A stretch of DNA of 32,915 bases from Nymphaea colorata (taxonomy: Eukaryota; Streptophyta; Magnoliopsida; Nymphaeales; Nymphaeaceae). The position numbers were made by a program, and so were the translations under genes. The notes under the pieces were generated by a model. That model saw only the letters and a list, made by a program, of their open reading frames with translations. It did not search any database and was not told the DNA's origin. The first letter of the stretch is position 1. Every line of letters starts with the position of its first letter. The stretch lies in assembly GCF_008831285.2 (NCBI RefSeq), contig NW_022205066.1:1-32915 (forward strand), read 5' to 3'. Shown here one piece after another: positions 1 to 11,606 of this stretch.

Positions 1-57
1 CCCAACCCCAACCCCAACCCCAACCCCAACCCCAACCCCAACCCCAACCCCAACCCC
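1..57. repeat. Left telomere, CCCCAA repeats
   Basis: Uninterrupted CCCCAA units from the first base to about position 57, then ordinary sequence. This is the 5' C-rich telomere strand of the type known from oligohymenophorean ciliates such as Tetrahymena. Its match with the GGGGTT run at the other end shows that the window is an entire macronuclear chromosome. The first gene starts only 139 bp further in. Confidence 0.97.
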
Positions 58-196
58 ATATCATCCATCCATATATCCCTTACTATCTATCCCCTATCCA
101 ATCATACCTCTTTTCCACAATTTCGGTCGGAAAGGCAAAGTTGTTATAGTTTGATTTCTTAGAACTAAATTTAAATAATAGAAATTAGACAGCTTG
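58..196. promoter_or_regulatory. Left subtelomere and promoter of the first gene
   Basis: A 139-bp A/T-rich spacer lies between the telomere and the ATG at 197. It must hold the promoter and 5' UTR of the CFAP47-like gene. No specific motif is recognised. Confidence 0.4.
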
Positions 197-3100
197 ATGA
201 AAAGTTAGCCCTTCAAGATCAACAACTCGACCATCAACGAGTCCAGCAAGTGCAAATCCATCGTCGGCTACAACAAGGAGCAGGTGCTGCAGCTCTCCCA
301 CGGCGAGGTCAACTTCGTCAATACCGAACTCAACGAACTCTATGAAATTAGCGTGCAGATCAGAAACGTCACGCAAAACTCACTCAAAATCAAATTGAAA
401 AGACCCGCCTCCCCCTTCCTCTCCGTCCACCTCTCCAAAGAAGGACCCCTCGCCGCAGGACTCGACCTCAAAGTCACCATCGTCTTCGACAGCAAATAAA
501 ACCATGCCCTCTCTGATAAACTCATCGTCCTCACAGATTTCGCCTAGTTTGAACTACCCATCAACGTCTATCCGCAAGTTTCGAAACTGCAGTTCGAACC
601 CTTCCTCAACTTGGGATTCGCTAAGACGGAACGAATATTGATGCGGCTTGGAACATCACCAATGAGGGGGAAAATGCAGTGGAAGTCAAGCTGGTTCCTC
701 TCCTTGCCGATAGCTCTGCCAAGCTTACCATATCCCATTAAAGTTTCTGGCTGCAGGCAAAGAGACAAGCCATCAAGCTGACTCTGCATTCTACAGTGAA
801 CGGGACGGTTGAGGGCAGCATTGAGATCCATCCTAAGACTCTCGGTTACGCAACCTTGTAGTTCGTTGCGAACTACTGCAATTCACGAGGATGATCAGCG
901 ACTCCGACGGTAACCTGTGGAGAAGGTGCAAATGAGCCCCTCTTCGGCGGGTAGAGCTCCAAAATATCCATGTTCCTGGTCAACAACACTCCCGAGAAGT
1001 GCGAGTTCAGAGTCACCAGGAAGAAAGGCAACAACGGAGAGGAGTCCTCCAGCTTGGCCACTCCCGAACAGATCGGAAGGGACGATAGCGAAAAACTAGT
1101 CCAGTTCTCGCCCTCCCAGGGAAATGGAGCCCTACTCTTCCTCGATGCTGGAGGCCTCCATCTACGCCAAGTACGAAGAGAGCGATCTTCAGCTCTTCTG
1201 CAACTATATCTGGAAAGCATACTCCGGAAACCTTCGAAAAGGATTGGAACTATTCACTAAGGACCTACCTGAACCACGAGGACCAGCATTTGGACTTGCA
1301 GATAAAGGGCATGTCCCTGATTCCTAAGCTGGGCATCACTCCCACGTATCTCAACTTCAGCGAATGCACCCTGCAGAAGAAGGTGAAGAAACACTCAAGA
1401 TTGAAAACTTCTCTCCCAGGTTCTGCCTGATCGAGTTTTAAAACTCGTCCAACTATACCTTTTCTCCCAAGAAGCTCAAGATTGCTTCGAACACTGCCAC
1501 TACAGTCGAAGTTACCTTCCATCCCAAGAAGATAGGCGAGCTCAACGAGATTTGCTGCCTGACTTTGGGAGTCTTCTCTTCCCCCTAAAATTCTTCGGAA
1601 AGTGTACCTTCAGCAATGTCAAGAGCGAATTCAATGAATCGTGCTGCGAGGAAGTCCTCATCGACAACTTGGAGAAGAGCTGCATTTAGGAGGAAGTTTC
1701 AGCCATACAGAAAGGCAAGGGACCTCAATTGCATCGATTGACAACTCCAAAAATACCATCCACTTCGATACCTATCGGCAAGGCTATGCCATGCTCACCA
1801 ACCAGACATCAGAAAAGAGCTTTGCCAATAATGAAAACTACAAGAAGACGAGGTTCTGAAGGGAAAGAATGGGAAAGAGGTGAAGCTGGATCTCAACCAT
1901 CTCAATCCCAACCAGCTCGTCGACATCTATCCCTCCACTCCTAAAAACCAGCAAGAAGAAAGACTGATCGCCAGATAGCTGACCTCTCATGAGCTCAGGA
2001 ACATATCAGTGGGACCAGTCATCATTGATCTTGGAACATTTCCTTAGATCTGCTCAGAAAAAGGCCTTCCATATCTGCAATTTCAATCCTAACCATCTCA
2101 ATCAGGCTGGAAACAGTGCATGAAAGCTTCTCCTAAACTTCAGATGAAAGACAAATTTTGCCTGCTTAGACTCATGGTGGATTCAACATAACTTTCTAAG
2201 CCTTGGTGGAAGGCCCCTTCAAGCACACCCTGCAATACGTTCTTAACGGGAACCACTTTTTCGAAATGATGGTAACCGGCATTTGCATCCTGCCTACTCT
2301 CAATCTGAGCAAAACCTAAATCAAGTTTACCATCACTGAAGAGGATAAAAAGTTCGAAAAAAAGGAAACGCTTGCCCTGGAAAACATCTATGAATACGAT
2401 ATCGATATGAATGGAAGCTCCCACTAACTCTGCCTTTGAGATGAGCCTATTTCAGGGATAATCAAAGCTAATTCCCAGCTGCAGACCACGATTGGCTTCA
2501 ATTTCTAAGACCTTGGGAGGGGACCAAGATAGAATAGGCCTTCAAGTTGAAGCTGAAGTATGGAAAACTCTTGAAGTCAAGTGCAGTGCAGTAGTGCCAG
2601 AAAGCAGCTGTGTTTGCAAGACACAGGAACTTCGTTTCGGGGAAATTTCGATAGGAAAGCAATACTAACAGAAGGTTCACTTGAAAAATCTATCAAAAGT
2701 GCCGACTATCTTCAAGATCAACGTGCCTAAAGAGTATGAAAACGTTATAGTACCATCCCGAAGAGCGGAAGCGTTGCTGCTGAGGAAGTAGCTGAGATCA
2801 TCTTTAAGGTTAGCTCTTTGAAGGCCTGTTCGATCGATACAAGTGCAATGATAGTGGTAAGAGGCTCCAAGAACATTGAAATTCCCATAAAAGCCACTCC
2901 AATTCTGCCAAATTTAAGAATAGAGAACGACAAATCGACTTCGGATCAACTCCTATTGAAGGAAATCCTGCTTCAAAGACAGTCACCCTCATCAATGACT
3001 CAGCAATCACCGTCGATCTGGAGCTGCGTCTTCATAACGACACCTTCTTGGCCAAGTTTCTCAAGCTTTGCCCTATCACTGACGCAAATCTGTCGGTGAT

Positions 3101-6100
3101 ATAGACCAAATAGGTGAAAAACTACAAGGCCATATCCCTAAGGATCAATCCTAAATGCAAGGCAAACTTCATTCTCTAGTTCACTCCGAAACAGCTGAGG
3201 AATACGAGTTTTATCTTCCCTCTTCCTGCCGAATGCTGACTCTATGGACGAGCTGCAGAAGATTTGCAAATGCAAAGGCATCAAGAACAGACTCAACTGC
3301 ACTGAAAAGTAGGTGAACTTTGGAAAGATAGTCATCGAACAGATCGAACAGATCTACAGTAAAAGCCAAACCTTGGAGATTAAAAACCCCCAAGAAGAGG
3401 CAATCAGCTGGTGGATAGACTAAAACAACCTTCTGCCATTCAAACTGGACAGATCCCAAGGAAAATTGTAAGGATTTTAGAAATGCACAATCAAAATCTT
3501 CTTCTCTGCTGAAACTCCAGGTGAGTACAAGAAGGATCTTGAATTCTTTATCGACCAGACCGAAATCGACATCTCTAGATGCTATATGAAAGTTCCAATC
3601 TACGCAGAGGCATGCTTCCCACTCTCTATTTCGACCAGCCTTACCTAATCTTGCCAACGTTCGCTTGGGAGAGTAAAGCAAAGGCGTCCTCTAGATCATC
3701 AACGGAGGATACGAGAATATCAACTTGAAGCACAGCATCTCTCAGGAATACTCATCAATAGACATTAAAGTGCGCTATCCGAACGGAAGCAATCTGGGCG
3801 TCACCAAAAAGCAGATAAAAGTGGAAATTTACTTCACTTCTGATAAGCCAGTCAGCTTCACTTTGAAACTCAACTTCCACGATACCAACAACCGCGCCTT
3901 TACTATCAATGTCTCGGGACTGCCGATTCAAATACCTATACTCTTCTTTAAAGTGAAAGGAATATGGTCTCTATTGATAAAAGCTGCAACTTCCTCAACA
4001 TTTCCTCAACAATACTGCTCATCTCAATTAATAAATCTACGACTTCCCACGCTCACTCATCGATAATGACTTCTAGAAGTTTTCAACATTTTTGAGCAGC
4101 TATTCCAAGCGTTCGAAAAGGTGAGAACTGCAGTCCGCAAGAATTGCAAAACCTTCTTCGGATTTGAGTATATGTCTGAAGTGATCAAAATGCTGAAGGC
4201 TGAAGGTGCCTTTTTGAATCACATTCGGCCTGAAATGCTTCTCAACTATGAGGATTATATTGAAAACATCAAGATTAGAGCTGAAAACAATCCCACCATT
4301 CTTCATATTACAGGAAAAAGGATAAAGGCTCATTTGACAATGACCAAAAATACAGCTGGCTTATCCTCCTATACCAAATCTTTAAAGTTTTCTCAGAGTC
4401 AATCCTGGCAAGCTCAAGCAAGGCTCTGAGTTTTGGATCAAATTTTCGACGAGAGAGCGAATTTGCTTAGTTGGCTTGAGAAGACATACGAAAGTGAATC
4501 AGGCATAGAGTTTATAAGCAAAGGCAACGAGATACTCTCCACTCTCAACAATGGAGAAGTCCTAAGCTCTTTGATTTCAAAATACACCAACATCAAAGTG
4601 TTAGAATGCTATGGAAAACCTCCTAAAGGGCAAAAGAGAAATAAAGGAGATGCCGTACAGTGATTGACACATTTTCTCAAATCGGAATAACTGCTGCTTA
4701 GGCTTTAAGATTTGCTGAGATGCAGTGAAAAAGAGATGCTGCTAATCGTGGAAAATCTTTATCTGATTCTTCCCTCTTACCTCCAGAAAGGATAGCCTAT
4801 CGTCTTCAACTGCCAATTTGGCCAAGTGGTTACCAAATCGTCTAAATTACAATCCATCCAAATATCCAATCACCTACATTGCCAAGATCTAAGGATGCAA
4901 GGCCTATTGCGTCTAGGCGAGAGTGAGTTCGTCATATAGAGCAAAAAAACGCAATAAGTCAAGATTAAATACATTTCCAATATCAACATGAACAACAGTA
5001 ACGCAACGTTGACGCTTACTGGTAAGACCAACAACAAGTTCACACCTTCCACATTCATCTTCGTCCTAAAGGCAAACAACTTGGGAAGAATCTCAGAGAA
5101 GAACATTCAAATCACTGGAAACCTCTACGAACAGCTAGATTTCACAGTTAAAGTCTCCAATAACTTCTCAACTGATGGTGAGTTCAAGGTGGACCTCCAG
5201 ACATCACCCAAAAACGCATATATCGGCTTCTATCTGTTGAATAATATTGTCAAGATCAAGAAAGGAGAAACAGTCCCAATCAGTCTTGCCTTCATCCCCT
5301 TCACGCTTGACCAACAGCTTGCCACTCTCGTCTTCCGTGATGACAGAGTTGGAGAGTTCCAATACGATCTTACCGGCCTGTGGAAAGCAGCAATCTCAAC
5401 CAAGAATCCCTCAGAATCCCCAGATGCTGTTTACTAAAAAAAATATTGATTGAGGTTCAGATCCCCACCCGCAATGAGTCAATCCTGAGAGCGAGGAAGG
5501 CAGCAGAATACCTTGCTGATCGGTTGGAGAAGAAGATGGGAACGCAAAAAGATCAAAAATAGCCCCAATCAACTATGAAAAATATATCCAAAACTCACTA
5601 ATAACGAAGTCTACACAGCCAAACTGACAACACCAATGCTTCCATCCTCCTCAAGAATGAGCAAGTCACTATAAAGGACATTGAGCTTAGTGACGATCCT
5701 CGAAAAGGGAAGAGCAAAACTTATCTTCGAAATAACTTGAAATCACCCATAAAGGAAGGTCTTTCACAGTCAACCTCAGAAATGCCATATCGACTGATCT
5801 GAGGAATACAAGATAACTCTCAGCGCTGTTGCTCGTCCTCTGCGTTATGAGTTAGAGCTGAAGACTCCAGTTAACAAGGTCATCACCCAGCAGCTTCCTT
5901 AGTCAACGTCAGCAATGACAAGAATATCTATCTTGTGAGCTTGATTGCCACTAACGATCTCGCCAAAACTTCATTCAGCATCGATTGCGAAAAGGAAATT
6001 CCAGTCAACGCAAGGACAAACATTAGTCACCCTTACTTTCCGCCCAAGTTGCAATGCACTTGCAATGCTCTACTCAAGATGGAAAACATCTCCACTGGTC

Positions 6101-7902
6101 AAAACATCTAATACGAGCTTGTGGGTATCGGCGACGAGCCTGAAGCAGAAATGCTTCAATTCTAGCAGGAAGTGAGGAAGGAAAAAACCTACAGTATCAA
6201 ATTCCAATTTTGAAAACTCTCGATGCAATGTCACCTCTTTCAATCTCGATAACGTGCAGTATCAGAAGACCTTCATCGCTACTGCCTAAAATCCTTCTTT
6301 AGGTTCAAAATGACTCCAAAGCTATCGGGAAGATGCGAAGGAAACTCATCATCTAAGCTGACCAGACATTGTTTGCATTCAGAGTGGTTGTCAATGTCAA
6401 GAGCATAGTGGAAGGAGAGATTAAGTTGAGAACGGTGGAGAGAAAGGAAGTTTGGGGATAAGTGATTCTTCCAAAGGATCTTACAAGATTAGAAATGAGG
6501 ATAAAAATTAAAATGCCATTATAAGCAGTGGTTGAACAAGAAAATGGCCGATTGCCTTGGGATATACTCCTCCAAGCCATAATAAAAGTAAATCGCAGTC
6601 ACGTTCCTAAACGACAAAATCGGATAAATTTCCTACATCGTCAAGGTGATCGTTGACTCTATGCCATAAATCAAGCTATAATCCTTCCAGATAGAGCTGG
6701 GAAAGGCGCACAAGGAAAAAGTTCAATTCTAAAACACTGACGATACTCCTATGAAGTTAGCTCGCACTGTTCTCATCCTAGTTTGTTCTTCCCCGAAAAG
6801 TAGAATTTCCAAGTTCCACCACGATCCAAAATCACCATGAACTTGGTCTACAGAGCTTCCTCTTTGGAAATGGAGTAAGGAAAGATCTTCTTCACCAGTG
6901 ACAAGAACGCCAAATGGACTTACCATCTCAGCGGATACGGCCTTCCTCAAGTAAAGCCAGACTCAAAGAAATGACTGTGTTTGTAGGTGAGCAATATGTG
7001 AGTCTTTGACTTTCTGCAACCCGCTAAACAAGACTTACCGTTCACCATTACTCTTGAAACATCTGAAGATTCACCTTTTTCGACCTTTTTGAAGTCTTCC
7101 AAAGTAGATCTCGCCTACAACCAAGAGATATAAATCCCCATCACCCTCAAGCCAAAGACAGTTTCTCTTCACCGGCCATCTGAAGATCGGTTTGAACGAG
7201 AAAGTGTATTGGAGATACGAGTTAGTTTCAAGGACATTCTATCGTTCAAATGAGGATCCTAAGTTCTTCAAGCACCATACTAGATAAAAGAGCGAACAGG
7301 TGGTGTAATTCTCATTGCCCTACGCCAAGGAATACGATGGACAGGCACTGCGTTTGAAATAAAGGGATCTAACTAAATGAATGACTACCTGGCGAAGTCG
7401 ATCGTGAAGGCCATGAATGGCGGATAGTCGGTTGTTTCAGCCGAAAAAGTAGCATTCCAGCTGGCAGTGGTCTCCTACAAGCCCATGAACCTGCAAACCC
7501 AGTTCTAGATATTGGCATAAAACGGATGCAAGTGGCTGTACCGATGCGATTTCGGCTTCCTGCAGCCTCCCATCGACGATCGGTTCTAAATCATCGCTGC
7601 CATCAACAAGCCGACTAGCGTTAAATTCAAACTCACCAACAGGATCAAATCCTATGCCAAGTTTAGCGCCTATTTCACTCTGATTCCTGCATCGATTTCA
7701 CCGTCAATCCCAAATGCGGTGACTGGAGCCTTACGGTCGGGAAGGCACACCCATATAGGTGGTATTCTGCCCAACTCAGTACAAGAAAGGATGGGTGGGT
7801 AAGCTGGTGATCGAGACATAGGAAAGCTACTGGTCTTATGAGGTGAAGGGATCACTGCCTCACTATAACCCACCAGTGGGAAAGAGCAGCCTCAAGCAAT
7901 GA
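197..7902 (+). CDS. CFAP47: CFAP47-like cilia- and flagella-associated protein
   Basis: Very large axonemal protein, about 2,560 codons; from memory the human protein is about 3,190 aa. ATG at 197 opens a frame with TAG read as Glu. Residues 30-130 resemble the CFAP47 N-terminus: 'HGEVNFVNTELNELYEISVQ', then an 'LAAGLDLKVTIVF' strand typical of ASH/MSP immunoglobulin-like domains, which recur throughout (for example 4988-5400). A calponin-homology-like segment lies mid-protein at about 4100-4760 ('MLKAEGAFLNHIRPEMLL', then 'ERANLLSWLEKTYESE'), where CFAP47 carries its CH domain. The end has 'WSYEVKGSLPHYNPP' and TGA. CFAP47 family members act in the axoneme; here the role is inferred from homology. 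The reading is broken by many single-base frame changes, so the full protein cannot be read. HYDIN, CFAP65 and DLEC1 share ASH domains, but the CH placement and N-terminus favour CFAP47. Confidence 0.85.
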
Positions 7903-7921
7903 TAATGATATTCAGCTTTAT

Positions 7922-9219
7922 TCAATACACAATAAATATCAACAACAATAGACACAGCCATGTTGCAATCCCACAAGTGTTCCCCTCGGCGATCCATCCA
8001 AACCGTCTTCTCCCCATTGCGTGCCCCAGCTGTTCTTGATCCTCCAGCCAAAACCGCTCCTGTAGCCTACAATCACAACCGCATGGTCTAGCACTTGGTT
8101 GCAATCGTTGAAAATGCCACTATCGTAAATTGGAGGTTGTATCCGGCTATTCCGACTGATACTGGCCAAGGGCAAGGCGATTAGGACTGCATTGCAATCT
8201 CCCTATAGGATTGGAGTGAAAGAGCTTAGCCTGAAGGGGCCTCCTGTTACTGGCATTTGCCTACTTTTCCCGTCTTTACAGAGGTGTAAGGGTAAGCTTG
8301 CTCTGTGCTGACTCCGTTGAGCTGGATATGGGTGAAGGCTCCTTCTAAGTAGCCACCCCTGCAGCCGAAAGTCAGTCCATTGTTGCTGCACTCGATGACT
8401 TGCTGGACCGATAGCGGATATAGAAGCCATATTTGTTGATGGCGTTCATGGCAGCTAAGGTATCGACTGCAGTAAAGGCATAGCAGGCACCGCAAACGCC
8501 TTGGTATTTGATAGAGCCTGCGTAGAAAGTCCAATCAATCAGCACATTTTTGGGCATTGGGCATTAGTTAAACTCTAAGTGGCAGTTAAGAGACGAGTGT
8601 TTTTATTAAATCATCTTAGCTATCTGTTATGTTTGCAGTGCCTGTGATATTGTCTTGATCATTGGTGTATTTACTGTTTCAGACTTATTTCTTTGATTTC
8701 TCCATCTGCGAGAAGTGTTTTGCATTTCGCTACTATTGGAAAGGGACCTATTGCCCCATGTCTTGTTGTGGGCCGGTGATGTTCTTCTCTTTCTCTTTTT
8801 TCTTGATGCATTATCTAGAGACGTTTCTGGAGTGGCTGTTGGACTTGTAGGTGCCGGTATACAGTTGTTTGAACTCTGTGCTAGTGACATCGAGAAATTG
8901 GTTGGGTTTCATATTGTAGGTCCTGGAGGCATTTCGATTGTGCTTGTTCATTTTCCTGATATTGTAATTAAACACATGCGAACGGTAGCCCTCCTCGGCC
9001 ACGCTCGAGTATTTCTTCCCGTATAGCGATTTGAATTAGCTGAAGGTGATATTGATGGCGGGTATCTGCTTCAGTTGCGGGAGTGCCTGCGGGCGGGAGG
9101 GGATTCGGTTAGATTTTGTTTTTCCTGCAGTAGCTTATCGGAAGTGGCGGCAACCAATGCAGAAAAGTAATTATAAAGAAAATGCCGGATAGAGTGGCGC
9201 TGAATCTTGATCGGCGCAT
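7922..9219 (-). CDS. Papain-family (cathepsin L-like) cysteine protease precursor
   Basis: Secretory or lysosomal C1A peptidase. ATG at 9219 gives a basic N-terminus and a hydrophobic signal peptide. An inhibitor I29 propeptide follows, with 'FKSLYGKKYSSVAEEGYR' and 'NYNIRKMNKHN' (FS[TAA]FKS reads FSEFKS). The mature part has the oxyanion Gln and catalytic Cys in 'QGVCGACYAF', 'LSVQQVIEC', 'GCRGGYLEGAF', 'PVSVGIAGYNLQF', catalytic His in 'LDHAVVIVGY' and catalytic Asn in 'KNSWGTQWGEDG'. All active-site residues are present. Two oddities: an extra Lys/Arg/Ser/Asn-rich linker of about 90 residues (8560-8830) between propeptide and mature enzyme, and a C-terminus that follows the usual GNxCGIAT with a hydrophobic tail 'WLCLLLLIFIVY'. 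Several one-base breaks occur. TGA at 7922-7924 lies 19 bp beyond the end of the convergent CFAP47 gene, with AATAAA directly after the stop. Confidence 0.92.
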
Positions 9220-9339
9220 GCTCAATATTACAATTTTATTATCCTAAAAATTATCAATAAGCTAAATATTCCCAAACTGCCATGCGATTCCAATACCCCC
9301 CTTCCAATAACATAGCTTATTATATCCAAGCAATGCTGA

Positions 9340-10404
9340 TCAAAAATTGTACTTAATTGATTATTTGTATCGCTACTATTTTTGGTCCTTTTTTGTCTGA
9401 AATGAATGGATTCTATTCGATTTTCTTTGCGGCTTGGGAGACTATACCGGTTCGAGCTTGTAGTCGTATTTGTACTCTGGAGCCTTCAGGATCCGCTCTT
9501 TCTCAATCGTTTTGAACTCTTTAGCCGGTGCTTTTATTAGTCTACGTGAAACTATTGGGAATTTTGCAGTTTGACTGTCTTGTTTTCCTAAAGCAGGGCC
9601 TATTGGAAGTTGTCTTGGAGAAATTGACCTTGGGGATGGAGTTAGTTTGGTGAGGGAATAGCTTTATACGCTTTTGTTGAAATTGGTGTGGTTTTCCTTA
9701 AGGCGGGAAACGTTCTCGACCAGTATGGAGCACATCTTCTGCTGGACGTCGATTTAGAAGTTGATCAGCTTCTCCTCGGCCATTCTGAGCTCATTCTCGA
9801 GGAAGAAGTTGATCTTTAGCATCTTCTAGTTTTTGGAGGTAGGTCGACGATTATCTTCTCCTGCAGCAGAAGCTACTTGCTCAAAAGCTATTGGTTGTAG
9901 GTGTTTCTGAAGGATATTTACTTCTATTTTCGCTGATCGTTCCTCTACAAGGCCTTGCTAAGCTCCTTTATCTTTTCCTACAGGCTTCTTTTTTATTTTT
10001 CGAGATGACTCACTTTCAAATACTCATCTTATAGTTTTTCTGCAATTATAAGCAGAGATTGTCCCTGTGGTCGGTTGCCTGCTCGAGTTGGCGTGAGTTT
10101 CCTTGATATCTTGATTCTAATCGATCAGTCTCATGCATTAGCTGCGATAGTAGTACAGTTTTTCCTCTAATTCCATTATTAACTGCGTTTGCTTCCAATC
10201 TTCAGCATCATCATATGCTCTTCATTATTAAATGAGCTCTCTTCGGACTCCTAGCCATCATTTTCTTAGCGAATTAGATACTCTCAGTCTTGCGATGGGT
10301 TAGGGCAGCATTTATCTTAGGTTGTTGAGTTCCTGCAGTTCAGATCTGGCTGTATTGTCCTCGGGCGTTTCCTAACTGATCTGACTATTATCGAATGCCA
10401 GCAT
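9340..10404 (-). CDS. Coiled-coil protein, function unknown
   Basis: About 355 codons from ATG 10404 to TGA at 9340-9342. Under the standard code no reading frame stays open here. With TAA/TAG as Glu it becomes a classical coiled coil: 'HLEKEKRSLEEKIKELSKAL' and 'ELRMAEEKLINFEIDVQQKM' have regular heptads. The N-terminus is acidic and the C-terminal third is a Pro/Ser/Lys-rich tail ('LTPSPRSISPRQLPIGPALG', 'KAPEYKYDYKLEPVESPKPQ'). There are a few one-base breaks, for example near 9840 and around 10,300. No enzyme motif, signal peptide or membrane segment is seen. A cytoskeletal or basal-body structural protein is possible, but that rests only on the coiled coil. It shares a 260-bp divergent promoter region with the gene at 10665. 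Confidence 0.75.
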
Positions 10405-10664
10405 CGTAGCCGTTTGTTATATATTATTAAACGCACACTCACTATATCGCAATCGCATGCACTATACCCATACCACCTATTCAACATTGTGAATTCCTAT
10501 TTAATGATATTTAGTGAACATTTATAAATAGGGATGCTTGAAGTAGCCTACCGTATGCTTGTAAAAATCTCATGAGCACACCCTGTGTACCCCCCTCTGA
10601 ATAGCAATTGATACGTCAGTTTAACACTCTGAAATAGGAGTTGCTGAATGAAGTGTTGCGCAAA
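10405..10664. promoter_or_regulatory. Divergent intergenic region
   Basis: 260 bp between the start codons of the coiled-coil gene (minus) and the unknown gene at 10665 (plus). It is A/T-rich and must carry both promoters. No named element is recognised. Confidence 0.4.
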
Positions 10665-11559
10665 TGAACTCTGCATTTAAGTTTAACTCAACCATGACCC
10701 TCCTCTTCCAGAATATCCAGAAACTTCTAGCAGCTACACCAAGAAATAGCCACCTTTAGAAGGAAAATGCAATGCTTAAGTCGAAAATACCAAACAGGAA
10801 AGCAAGAAATCCATGCTGCTTGACTATTTTCCACGGAAAGCATTAACTTCGATGAAAACGATGATGAAGAAGAGGAAAAGCAATAGAATGGAGGATGGAA
10901 TAATTCAGGGTAAGTTAGCCTCAAGGCGAAACGCTCCTGAAGAGATAAGATTAAGATATTGAATAATACCGGCCTCTTCCTATTGAAAACAGCTTCCCAC
11001 CACACGCAACCAATAAACAAAAACATCATCAAAAACTCTATGGTTTCATAGCCAAAGCCGAGTACTAACTATACAACAGCTTTCATCAACATGATAAAGA
11101 ATCCTACCAATCCTCCATAGGTTAACCTAAGAGCAACCCACCACCTCCTCAGAGAAAATTGATATCGAAGCCGATTGAAGATGCCAAGAAGAAGGATAGG
11201 GCCATTATCAGGTAATAATTCCTTGCAGTCTCTATCTTCACCAAGGAAAATCTGTCGAAAAGGCTGCAATACAACTAAAACCACACAACTCATTTCATCC
11301 CCAAAAAGCGCATCCTCAAGGAATACTTCTTGTGGTGTTCTGAAAACAAAAGAAGCATCTTACAGGACAAGGGGAGCACGATTCAAATGGCCTTAACAAA
11401 CGAACTCAAAATCCTTTTTCCGATGATGGACAGCTTCACCAAGAACTATCGCGGCTTGAGATTTATGGATAATACTTGCAAGCCTACTCGAACAGCTCGG
11501 AAAATGAGGAAGTAGACTCACTGAGTGGAGAAAACAAGAGGAAACGGCAGAAGGCGTGA
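10665..11559 (+). CDS. Hypothetical protein with acidic middle and basic C-terminus
   Basis: Not recognised. ATG 10665 begins 'MNSAFKFNSTMTLLFQNIQK' and continues into a charged region with 'SINFDENDDEEEEKQENGGW' around 10,840. A conserved-looking globular segment runs at about 11,190-11,460: 'REEFLAVSIFTKENLSKRL', 'HFIPKKRILKEYFLWCSENK' and 'GSTIQMALTNELKILFPMMD'. The end, in another frame, is acidic then basic ('SENEEVDSLSGENKRKRQKA') before TGA at 11557-11559. At least three frame changes are needed. The KRKRQK end could be a nuclear signal. The gene converges on the SR-like gene 47 bp downstream. Length is about 298 codons. Confidence 0.6.
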
Positions 11560-11606
11560 TATTGGATCAGCTATGATTATTCAAAATATGATATAGAGAT
11601 CAGGAA

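Noticed and set aside
185-7902. Series of separate small genes or a pseudogene
   Set aside because: The pieces line up in order with one CFAP47-like protein once TAA/TAG are sense and single missing bases are allowed.
9440-9460. GGTTCGAGC resembling a tRNA B box
   Set aside because: It lies inside the coiled-coil gene and no A box or cloverleaf can be formed around it.
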